From Gemmatimonadota bacterium (GTDB taxonomy: Bacteria; Gemmatimonadota; Gemmatimonadetes; Gemmatimonadales; GWC2-71-9), in contig QHUE01000132.1 in the NCBI GenBank assembly GCA_003221825.1, positions 1,643 to 7,406 on the forward strand: DNA of 5,764 bases, written 5' to 3'. The translations under genes were made by a program, and so were the position numbers. The notes beneath the pieces were generated by a model. That model was not told the origin of the DNA. It ran no database searches and worked only from the letters and a program-made list of their open reading frames with translations. Below are positions 1 through 5,764 of the stretch, one piece after another. Position 1 is the stretch's first letter. Every line of letters begins with the position of its first letter.

Positions 1-1351
1 TGCGCACTTCCTGCCCCGCGGGGCCGTACTTCACGGCGTTGTCGAGCAGGTTGAGCAGCATCTGCCGCACGGCGCCGGGGTCGGCGGGCACGACGAGGTC
101 CTCGGGCACCGACGCGGCGAGCGTGACGCCGCGCGCCGCCGCGAGCGGCGCGAAGCCATCGATCACTTCCTGCACCAGCGGCGCGAGCGCCGTGGGCTCG
201 GGCGTGATGTGCGCCGTCTGCCGTTCCGAGCGCGAGAAGTGCAGCAGGTTCTCGACGAGATGAGTCAGGCGGCGAGCCTCCTGGTCGATGATCGCGAGCG
301 AGCGGCGGCGCTCTTCGTCGGAGCGCACGCGCCCCAATGTCAGGGTCTCGGAAAACATGCGAATCTGCGCGAGCGGGGTCCGGAGCTCGTGCGACACGCC
401 GGAGATGAAGTCGGTGCGCAGCCGGGTGAGCTGCGATTCACGCCGCAGCTGGAATAGCGCAGTGCCGATGAGCGCCGCCGTCAGTCCGAGCAGGCTGAGG
501 ATCAGGGGTAGTCGGGACCTCGGCAGGCCGCCGATGATCAGCTTGTCGGCGACCGCTCCGCGGAGTGTGGCCTGCGCGAACAGATTCCCCATGTCGGTGC
601 CGATCGTGTCGCGCGCGGTGAAGGGCGAGGTGTATTGGACGGCGGAGCGATAGATCTCGACGCCGTAGTTGTCGGTGATGATGATCGATCCCATCGAGTC
701 GTACTGCACGCCGCCGGTCAGCGGCCGGGGCAGGAGCGCAAACTTCTCCGTCGCCTGCACGACGAGCGGCTTGAGGACGGCCGGCTTCACCTCGAACCCG
801 AGCGCGGTGCGCAGCATGCCATCAGGATCGCGCAGCACCGTGTACGCGACATAGCGGCGGTCGCCACCGGGCTGACCAAGCACGGTGCCCATGTGCCACG
901 ACGTGTCGTAGACCGTGCGCGTGTGGGCCGGTAGCGTGTCGAGCAACCACCGGCGGACAGTCGGCGGCAGCGGCTGTCCCGACGTCTTGAGGTGTCCGGT
1001 CTTCAGGTCCATCCGGAACGTGAAGCGAATGTAGGGCGCGAGCGAGAACTCGTGCTCCATCGTATCGAAATGCAGATCGCGTGGCACCGGCAAAGGCTTG
1101 TGCGGCGCCATCTCATGCGCGTGCTGCAGCGCTTTCAGCGGTGGGACGACGGCGTAGTAGATCTCCTGGGCGCTGCGCTGCGCCACGCGCGCCGCGGCGA
1201 GGGCCGCATAGTCGCGCAGCACACGATCCGCCTGCGCGCGATGATAGCGCGCCGTCCCGTACGCCTGGACCGCCAGCGCGGCCGCGACGCCGAACGCGAG
1301 CACCAGCAACACGGCAACGACCGCGCCGCGTCGCACCCGGAAACGAGTCAT
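1..1351 (-). CDS. Membrane sensor histidine kinase (C-terminus cut by window edge)
   Basis: This is a two-component sensor kinase that would autophosphorylate on histidine and pass the phosphate to a response regulator. Translating the minus strand from the ATG at 1351 gives 450 codons with no stop before the edge. There is an N-terminal membrane segment at about residues 8-30 behind a basic start (MTRFRVRRG). A roughly 250-residue extracytoplasmic region that I do not recognise follows, then a second membrane segment at about 281-300. The HisKA H-box is SGVSHELRTPLAQIRMF, with phospho-acceptor H321. The HATPase N-box is MLLNLLDNAVKYG, with N434 and N438. The G-boxes would lie outside the window. 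No HAMP domain is obvious between membrane segment 2 and HisKA. The start has no clear Shine-Dalgarno, but the basic-then-hydrophobic N-terminus fits it well. Upstream in-frame TTG (1387) and GTG (1429) codons would only add unconvincing sequence. The kinase function is certain; the stimulus is unknown. Confidence 0.95.
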   Translation of the reverse strand, partial: MTRFRVRRGAVVAVLLVLAFGVAAALAVQAYGTARYHRAQADRVLRDYAALAAARVAQRSAQEIYYAVVPPLKALQHAHEMAPHKPLPVPRDLHFDTMEHEFSLAPYIRFTFRMDLKTGHLKTSGQPLPPTVRRWLLDTLPAHTRTVYDTSWHMGTVLGQPGGDRRYVAYTVLRDPDGMLRTALGFEVKPAVLKPLVVQATEKFALLPRPLTGGVQYDSMGSIIITDNYGVEIYRSAVQYTSPFTARDTIGTDMGNLFAQATLRGAVADKLIIGGLPRSRLPLILSLLGLTAALIGTALFQLRRESQLTRLRTDFISGVSHELRTPLAQIRMFSETLTLGRVRSDEERRRSLAIIDQEARRLTHLVENLLHFSRSERQTAHITPEPTALAPLVQEVIDGFAPLAAARGVTLAASVPEDLVVPADPGAVRQMLLNLLDNAVKYGPAGQEVR

Positions 1352-1443
1352 GGATTGAAGAATCCATCGTGGAGGCTGAACCGGCAACAGTTGGCAAACT
1401 CGGCTGGACGGTTCCCTGACACAGCGCACACGCCTTGGCGACC

Positions 1444-1566
1444 TTGTCCAAGAACGATTCTCCTACATTCTGGACGACGAGGGAAGTAGGTCGTGGTGCA
1501 AGTGTCGACGGCCACTTGTCCCGACCTCGCCAGCCCGGAGCGCAACTGCTCCGGGTTTGGTTTTTT
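1444..1566 (+). ncRNA. Candidate plus-strand structured small RNA
   Basis: Three stem-loops follow one another on the plus strand. Stem 1 pairs TTGTCCA at 1444-1450 with TGGACGA at 1471-1477 (one G-U). It continues after a bulged A as GAA (1452-1454) with TTC (1468-1470), enclosing a 13-base loop that contains CTCCT, an anti-Shine-Dalgarno-like sequence. Stem 2 pairs AGGTCG (1488-1493) with CGACCT (1522-1527) and CAAGTG (1499-1504) with CACTTG (1513-1518). Stem 3 is the intrinsic terminator. No plus-strand protein gene precedes the terminator, so a short non-coding transcript divergent from the kinase gene is the simplest reading. The 5' end is not defined and I see no clear promoter. TACATT at 1464-1469 is a weak -10 candidate, which would make the RNA shorter and exclude stem 1. 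It does not resemble 6S RNA, tmRNA, SRP RNA or a tRNA that I know. Confidence 0.35.
1532..1566 (+). terminator. Rho-independent terminator, plus-strand polarity
   Basis: CCCGGAGC at 1534-1541 pairs perfectly with GCTCCGGG at 1548-1555 around a six-base loop, and flanking A1532/G1533 can add two weaker pairs. The stem is followed by TTTGGTTTTTT (1556-1566). The T-tract is on the 3' side only when read on the plus strand. On the minus strand the stem is preceded by A residues and followed by CTGGCGAGG, so it should not work as an intrinsic terminator for the minus-strand barrel gene. Confidence 0.7.
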
Positions 1567-1571
1567 GGGGG

Positions 1572-2698
1572 TTAGTTAGAGAAGAAGAAGCCGCCGCCAC
1601 CGTCGCCGAAGCGCGGATTCACGATGTTCGCGAACTTCGAACCGAAGGTGTAACTCAGAGTGAAGAACCCAAAGTACTGATAGGATGTCGCGAGCTGGCG
1701 GCGTTGCAGCAAGACGTCCTGTTCCGACGCACCCACCTTGGGTATCGACAACTGATCATGAATCAGGCCAACACTGCCGAGCAGGCGCACCGATAAGCCC
1801 TTGTAAACCCCCGGTACGCAGTGGGGCCGACTTCGTACCGGAACGTCAGGAGGCGGCGTGTGGACTGCGAATATGGAATGACGTCATACTCGATGGCGGG
1901 TGCGATTCGAGCGGCAAGCTTTTGATTGAGGAAGGTTGACGAGGACGCGAGGCCGCGCACTCCAAAAGACCAATGCGCGCCCAGGCTTCGCACAATCAGG
2001 GCGTTCGCGTTGTTACCTCGGTTGATGTTGCGGACTTTCTGCTCGCCGATCTGCGTGCCCGAGCTGTCGAACACAGGAGTGGAGAAATCGCCCTGGTTGT
2101 AGCTCTGGTTTGCCGAGAACGTGATCTTCCACGCGTCGGTCAGGCGTTCGGCCGACAGGCGACCGGACCAATACTGGAATTTGAGGCTCTTCTCGCCATT
2201 GAGGTTGCCGCTCAGACCCGCACTGAATACCCAGTAGTTCCACGGATCCCGCACTTGCGCGGCGGCGCTCACCGGCGCGCTATAGCTGATCGCCAACTTC
2301 CCGGCGACTGGCGTCTTGGCAGCGAAGCGCACCAAGCCGAGTCGCATCGTCTGCGCAAGGCCGCGACGGATGTCGTCCTGCGTGTCTGTCGTGTGGGATA
2401 GCCGGCGCAGCGTATCCACGGTTCCCCCAAAGCGCTCGAGACCGATGAACGCCAGTGTGAACTCCTGCCCGCCACCGGTCCTTTGTGTCGTGACGAGGAT
2501 GTGCACCTGCGCGAACTGGCGATCGCGCACCCAGTTCACGAACGTAATCTCGGTGCGGTAGTAATCGAAATCGCAGAAGGTGTCGGGACAATCGAGAAAC
2601 ACCCGCACGGCGGAATCCTGTACCGTGCGGGTGCTGTCCTGTGCGGCGAGAGGGGCAAAAGCAAAGGCACATGCAGCGGCAATCGCGCCAACCCGCAT
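1572..2698 (-). pseudogene. Outer-membrane beta-barrel protein, frame-broken with probable internal deletion
   Basis: The first frame runs from the ATG at 2698 to a TGA at 1763 (311 codons). It has a signal peptide (MRVGAIAAACAFAFAPLAA, cleavage near residue 19-20), a mature region with a C37/C42 pair and the stretch FVNWVRDR, then alternating barrel strands from about residue 137. After R296-G297 the reading turns into implausible sequence (FTRAYRCACSAVLA). In the frame one base back, from about 1808 to the TAA at 1572, lie 78 residues that look like the true barrel C-terminus, with IHDQL, LLQRRQLATSY, LSYTFGS and NPRFG. The switch falls at a run of five G (plus-strand C at 1808-1812). From memory, relatives carry roughly 60 more residues here, so an out-of-frame deletion is more likely than a one-base error alone. 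GGGAG at 2707-2711 is a well-placed ribosome site, 8 bases before the ATG. The ligand or role of the family is unknown to me. Confidence 0.75.
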
Positions 2699-2706
2699 GT
2701 GCCTTG

Positions 2707-2711
2707 CTCCC
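2707..2711 (-). promoter_or_regulatory. Ribosome binding site of the barrel gene
   Basis: GGGAG on the minus strand lies 8 bases before the ATG at 2698. With the signal peptide that follows, it supports this start codon. The gap to the preceding stop codon is only 29 bases, which suggests co-transcription with the DUF1097 gene. Confidence 0.6.
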
Positions 2712-2727
2712 GTCGAGAAGTTCTAGA

Positions 2728-3222
2728 TCAACGATTCGACATCGCCGGCACGACTCTCATTCTACCAAGCATCTGCGCGACCCGTTCCGCCGCGATCCCC
2801 AGGACACAACCGATGACCAGGGCGATCACGACGCGGATCGCGCCGGTCATGGCGAACACCCGGAAGCCCATGGCGATGTACGTCGCGGCACCCACGATCG
2901 CTCCCGTCGTATAGGATAGCAGCGGGAAGCGCGCCTGGTACACCGTGCCGAACACCGCGACGCCCAAGACCAGCGCGTCCACGAGCGGCTGCCTGCCGAG
3001 CGCGCCCGAGATGGCGAGGTACAACGCCGCCCAGACGACGCCGGAGACCGTCCCCAGGATCGACTTCTGTAGCCCCATGACCCCGCCGCCCGCGCCCACA
3101 AAGCAGCCGAGGCCGACGATCACGGGCCATAATTGCAGGTTGACCTTTAGAAGATGCGAAATCGCGGCCCAGACGGCCGCAACGATCGCCAGACTCAATG
3201 CCTTCGTGGTTGAAGCGCTCAT
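2728..3222 (-). CDS. DUF1097 family inner-membrane protein (YcdZ-like)
   Basis: The 164-residue product is almost entirely hydrophobic, with about five or six membrane helices at roughly residues 7-25, 31-50, 54-75, 79-96, 100-120 and 124-145. It has a short basic C-terminal tail (GRMRVVPAMSNR). Its length and the pattern of small-residue-rich helices, such as the GLGCFVGAGGGVMG segment, match the DUF1097 family, whose E. coli member is YcdZ (about 163 residues). The biochemical function of the family is not established, so none is assigned. The start is secured by AGGAGG-type sequence 8 bases upstream. The gene lies 78 bases after the NagB/PIG-L stop and 29 bases before the barrel gene, all on the same strand. 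A link to amino-sugar metabolism rests on position alone. Confidence 0.8.
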   Translation of the reverse strand: MSASTTKALSLAIVAAVWAAISHLLKVNLQLWPVIVGLGCFVGAGGGVMGLQKSILGTVSGVVWAALYLAISGALGRQPLVDALVLGVAVFGTVYQARFPLLSYTTGAIVGAATYIAMGFRVFAMTGAIRVVIALVIGCVLGIAAERVAQMLGRMRVVPAMSNR

Positions 3223-3230
3223 CGATTGGG

Positions 3231-3239
3231 CCTCCTCCT
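3231..3239 (-). promoter_or_regulatory. Strong ribosome binding site of the DUF1097 gene
   Basis: The minus strand reads AGGAGGAGG, with its last GGAGG 8 bases before the ATG at 3222. It is the strongest Shine-Dalgarno in the window and fixes the start. Confidence 0.8.
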
Positions 3240-3260
3240 GGAAAGGGGGAATGCGGCGCC

Positions 3261-3290
3261 AACATAATGAACGGGCGGTGGGACGTGCAA
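3261..3290 (-). promoter_or_regulatory. Possible promoter before the DUF1097 gene
   Basis: On the minus strand, TTGCAC (3290-3285) is followed after 18 bases by TATGTT (3266-3261). Each hexamer matches the sigma-70 consensus at four of six positions. It lies in the short gap after the NagB/PIG-L stop and would give a leader of about 30 bases. It is the best promoter-like pair seen in the gene gaps, but chance matches of this quality are common. Confidence 0.35.
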
Positions 3291-3300
3291 CGCTCTGCGG

Positions 3301-5193
3301 CTAAGCGCTTTGAATTACATAGGCTTCCATCGCGTAGTACTCGGGCAGCCCGAGCCGATCGGCGCGGGCGGCGGTCTCCAGATTCCGGGCCTCCACCCGC
3401 TGCCAGAACTCCCGCTCGTCATAGCCGGGGAAGGGGGCGGTGTCCTTCTGCGACTGATGGCGGAAAATGGCCAGGATTTTTGCGTTCAACTCGTCCTGCG
3501 ACAGCGGTACCAGCACATCCGCTTCGGTGAGCGACCATTCCTGCCAGGCGCCGCGATACAGCCACACCTCCGGCCGCTGACCTCCCCCCTGATAGCGCTC
3601 GAGCGCCTGCTCGACGGCGGCTTTGCAGGTGCGGTGCGTGCCGTGCGGATCCGAAAGATCGCCGGCGACGAAGACGAGATCCGGGCGCACCTCTTCGATC
3701 AGCCGCTGCACGATCGCGATGTCGTCGTCGCTGAGCGGCCGCTTGCGCACCTCGCCGGTCCGATAGAACGGCAGGTCCAGAAAGCGCGCGGCGCTCGCCG
3801 GGATCCCGACCGCCGCCAGCGCGGCGATCGCTTCCGATTCGCGGATGAATTTCTTGAGATTCTGGACGACCGGGATGTCGACGTCACCGGGCGTCTTCTG
3901 CTCCATGCCGGCATTGACGGTGTCGCGGGCGCGCTGCACGGCGGATGTGTCGAGGCCCAACGAGACAGCGGCCCGCTCCACGAAGTCGAGGTGCCGATTC
4001 ACGTCGTGATCGAACACCGCGATGTTGCCGCTCGTCATGTACGCGACGACGATCGCGTTTTCGTTTTCCCACAGTTTGCGGAGAATGCCGCCCATCGAGA
4101 TGACGTCGTCATCCGGATGGGGTGAGAACACCAGCACGCGCTCGTGCGCAGGCAGCTTGGCGCGTCCCCGGATTTTTTCGCGCAGCCGATTGAAGACCTG
4201 GCCGTTGATCGGGCCGGCTGAGCCGGCGCGCGCGAGCAGCGGGCTGAGCTGATGCTCGGCGTAATCGCGCGCCGACAGCTTGAGCACGGCCTTCCCGCTC
4301 CGTTCCGCGAGCCACACGACCGACCGCTCGACCATCGCAGGCGTCCACTCGATGCCCTCGAGGATCCACGGCGTCTTGATGCGCGTGAGGTCGGCGGCGG
4401 CGGGCAGGTCGAGATAGCAGGTGACGCTCTGGTGGCGCTGCAGGAACGTGGCGGCAACGTCGGGCGAGATGTCGCCTTCGACCGCGCGCGCCACGATCGC
4501 CGCCTTGTGCTCGCCGGTCGCGAGCAGGGCGATCTCCTTGCCATCGAGAATCGTGGCGACGCCCATCGTGAGCGCTTCCCGCGGGACGTTCTCCACGCCG
4601 AAGAAGTCGGCGGCGGCGTCCTTCCGGGTCAGCGTGTCGAGCGTGACGATGCGGGTCCGCGAGGTCGCGTCGGATCCGGGCTCGTTGAATCCGACGTGCC
4701 CCGTCTTGCCGATGCCGAGCAGCTGGAAGTCGATGCCGCCGGCCGTCCGAATCGCTTCTTCATATGCGGTGCACGCTTCCGCCACGCGCTCGCGCGGAAT
4801 CGTGCCGTCGGGGATGTGGACGTTCTGCTTCGCGATGTTCACGTGCGCGAAGAAGTTCTCCCACATGTAGCGCTGGTAGCTGTGGGGACTGTCGGGCGTC
4901 ATCGGGTAGTACTCGTCGAGATTGAACGTGATGACGTGCGAGAAATCGACGTCGCCCGCCTCGTGGCGGCGAATCAATTCTTCATAGACGCCCAGCGGCG
5001 TGCTGCCGGTGGCGAGACCGAGCACCGCCCGGCCTTTGGCGCGCGTCTCGCGATGAATGACCTCGACGATCCGCTCGGCGACCGAGACTGCAAGGTCGGA
5101 GTGTTCGGGAAATACGACGGTGCGCAGCCGCTCGCGGTCGCGCGAGCTCTCGATGGTCGTCGGGGGCGACCGGCGCGCGGCGGTCTTGGCCAT
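3301..5193 (-). CDS. nagB: Glucosamine-6-phosphate deaminase / PIG-L (LmbE) deacetylase fusion
   Basis: The N-terminal domain (about residues 22-265) is NagB-like, converting glucosamine-6-phosphate to fructose-6-phosphate and ammonia. It shows the phosphate loop LATGSTP (60-66), FNLDEYY (90-96; D93 corresponds to the catalytic Asp72 of E. coli NagB) and GKTGHVGFNEPGS (162-174), with H166 and E171 matching His143 and Glu148. The third member of that triad, Asp141, is replaced by T164. A linker (about 270-350) leads to a PIG-L/LmbE domain with the zinc motif SPHPDDDVISMGG (357-369) and a second metal-ligand region DPHGTHR (515-521). These enzymes remove N-acetyl groups from GlcNAc-type substrates. 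E. coli NagB is 266 residues, so this is a true fusion, of the same architecture as the roughly 660-residue NagB-like proteins of Bacteroides. The protein is probably cytosolic, as no signal peptide is seen. The ATG abuts the upstream stop, with GAGG and AAGG upstream inside the preceding gene, so translational coupling is likely. The exact substrate of the second domain is inferred. Confidence 0.93.
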   Translation of the reverse strand: MAKTAARRSPPTTIESSRDRERLRTVVFPEHSDLAVSVAERIVEVIHRETRAKGRAVLGLATGSTPLGVYEELIRRHEAGDVDFSHVITFNLDEYYPMTPDSPHSYQRYMWENFFAHVNIAKQNVHIPDGTIPRERVAEACTAYEEAIRTAGGIDFQLLGIGKTGHVGFNEPGSDATSRTRIVTLDTLTRKDAAADFFGVENVPREALTMGVATILDGKEIALLATGEHKAAIVARAVEGDISPDVAATFLQRHQSVTCYLDLPAAADLTRIKTPWILEGIEWTPAMVERSVVWLAERSGKAVLKLSARDYAEHQLSPLLARAGSAGPINGQVFNRLREKIRGRAKLPAHERVLVFSPHPDDDVISMGGILRKLWENENAIVVAYMTSGNIAVFDHDVNRHLDFVERAAVSLGLDTSAVQRARDTVNAGMEQKTPGDVDIPVVQNLKKFIRESEAIAALAAVGIPASAARFLDLPFYRTGEVRKRPLSDDDIAIVQRLIEEVRPDLVFVAGDLSDPHGTHRTCKAAVEQALERYQGGGQRPEVWLYRGAWQEWSLTEADVLVPLSQDELNAKILAIFRHQSQKDTAPFPGYDEREFWQRVEARNLETAARADRLGLPEYYAMEAYVIQSA

Positions 5194-5764
5194 CTACACC
5201 TTCACCTCGATCGCCGCGCCCCGCTTGTACCGCACGTACAGCCACGCCATCGGCACGATCAGCATGCCCGCGGCGATGATCGTAAGGGCCAGGAGAACGG
5301 CGGAAAGCAGGACCGCCCGTTGCGACGCCAGGGCCGCTTGGAAGATCGTGTCATCCTGCTTGGCGAGCAGCACGATCATTGCCTGACGCGAATCGGTGCC
5401 AGCACCGCTGCCCGTGCTCGTCAGGCCGCCCAGCACGGTTTGCACGAGCTGCCGATCGTGATCGTCCGTCATGGAGTTCCCGAGATCGGCGAGCTGCACC
5501 CGGAGCTGGCGTCCCAGGCTGTCCCGCTGCGCGACCGCCTCGACGCGGTGGAAGCGCGGATCGATGCCGGTCGCCATTTCGCGCCACACCTCGAGTCCCG
5601 CGTTGTAGCGATGCAGCGTCGCGGAGGTGCGGGCGCCCCGGGCCGCCGTGGTGGCGGCCTCGTTCAAGGTCAAGATCAGCCACAATCCGATCACCAGGGC
5701 CAGTGCGAGGGTCACCGCACTGATCGTCACCGCGATGCCGGGCCGGATGAACGTGTAATCCTTC
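5194..5764 (-). CDS. Two-membrane-segment protein with helical extracytoplasmic domain (N-terminus cut by window edge)
   Basis: I do not recognise a named family. The frame is open to the right edge, giving 189 visible residues that begin KDYTFIRPGIA. A GTG at 5730 could be a start, but it has no ribosome site and would cut into the membrane segment, so the true start is probably just outside the window. A membrane helix at about visible residues 11-33 is followed by about 115 residues of mostly helical, charged sequence, then a second helix (about 150-178) and a short basic cytoplasmic tail (RYKRGAAIEVKV). This topology resembles a four-helix-bundle sensor input module, as in chemoreceptors and kinases, but there is no HAMP, kinase or signalling domain after it. 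Its TAG stop is directly followed by the ATG of the NagB/PIG-L gene, so the two are probably co-translated. Confidence 0.75.
   Translation of the reverse strand, partial: KDYTFIRPGIAVTISAVTLALALVIGLWLILTLNEAATTAARGARTSATLHRYNAGLEVWREMATGIDPRFHRVEAVAQRDSLGRQLRVQLADLGNSMTDDHDRQLVQTVLGGLTSTGSGAGTDSRQAMIVLLAKQDDTIFQAALASQRAVLLSAVLLALTIIAAGMLIVPMAWLYVRYKRGAAIEVKV

Larger units (their letters stand above)
1352..1573. other. Intergenic region between the barrel gene remnant and the histidine kinase
   Basis: This is the only long non-coding stretch in the window. Its left half (1352-1443) shows no convincing gene; a divergent or kinase promoter could lie here, but I find no good sigma-70-like pair on either strand. 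Its right half holds three consecutive inverted repeats (1444-1477, 1488-1527, 1532-1557), and the last is followed by a T-rich tract on the plus strand. Short reading frames cross it on the minus strand but do not look like real genes. Confidence 0.7.

Noticed and set aside
1350..1430. Possible kinase promoter (for example GGAACC or TTGGAC on the minus strand)
   Set aside because: No matching -10 element at the right spacing for either a sigma-70 or an ECF-type promoter.
1113..1451. Minus-strand frame starting with TTG at 1451, preceded by AGGAG at a good spacing
   Set aside because: After about 33 codons it runs out of frame through the start of the histidine-kinase gene, and its product is Arg/Gly/Ala-rich noise. 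The AGGAG lies in the loop of the first stem and is probably coincidental, though a very short leader peptide cannot be excluded.
1348..1545. 65-codon minus-strand frame that overlaps the kinase ATG as ATGA
   Set aside because: The overlap looks like translational coupling, but its start would be a TTG inside the terminator stem-loop without a ribosome site, and the sequence has no domain or plausible composition.
1532..1566. Reading the stem-loop as the terminator of the minus-strand barrel gene
   Set aside because: On the minus strand the stem is followed by CTGGCGAGG, with no U-tract. The T-tract is on the plus-strand side.
1795..1815. Programmed -1 frameshift at CGG GGG TTT in the barrel gene
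   Set aside because: The heptamer does not allow re-pairing in the A site, no stimulatory stem is evident just downstream, and family sequence seems to be missing at the junction. Deletion or homopolymer indel is simpler.
3310..4125. Long plus-strand open frame of 271 codons opposite the NagB/PIG-L gene
   Set aside because: It lies antisense to a clearly conserved enzyme and its translation has no recognisable domain. Long open antisense frames are expected in GC-rich coding DNA.
4421..4870. Plus-strand open frame of 149 codons, Ser/Ala/Arg-rich
   Set aside because: It is a composition-driven shadow of the NagB domain on the opposite strand, with no motif.

Overview
The window is a GC-rich bacterial stretch in which every recognisable protein gene lies on the minus strand. 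The gene set is consistent with Gemmatimonadota or a close relative. The pointers are a barrel protein ending in the YTFGS...NPRFG type of C-terminus, the form of the histidine-kinase H-box, and a NagB/PIG-L fusion otherwise familiar from Bacteroidota. This taxonomic guess rests on remembered family resemblance and is not a search result.

Layout in the direction of transcription (right to left): (1) 5764-5194, a two-membrane-segment protein with a helical extracytoplasmic domain, its N-terminus cut by the window edge. (2) 5193-3301, a 630-residue fusion of a glucosamine-6-phosphate deaminase (NagB) domain and a PIG-L/LmbE deacetylase domain; its ATG directly abuts the stop codon of gene 1. 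(3) 3222-2728, a DUF1097-type (YcdZ-like) inner-membrane protein with a strong Shine-Dalgarno and a plausible promoter of its own. (4) 2698-1572, an outer-membrane beta-barrel gene that is broken: the N-terminal 297 residues and the last 78 are in different frames, and a central piece of the barrel appears to be missing. (5) A 222-base gap at 1352-1573 that carries three consecutive stem-loops ending in a good plus-strand intrinsic terminator, a candidate small RNA. (6) 1351 to the left edge, a membrane sensor histidine kinase with intact H-box and N-box, cut before the end of its ATPase domain.

Genes 1 and 2 are very probably translationally coupled. Genes 3 and 4 may belong to the same transcript or start from the promoter before gene 3. 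The NagB/PIG-L protein suggests amino-sugar catabolism (deacetylation, then deamination, into glycolysis). No sugar transporter, kinase or regulator in the window confirms this. The histidine kinase is a separate unit whose response regulator, if linked, would lie beyond the left edge.

I saw no mobile element, CRISPR array, tRNA, rRNA or defence system. The two things most worth a second look are the frame-broken barrel gene and the plus-strand structured element with terminator at 1444-1566.
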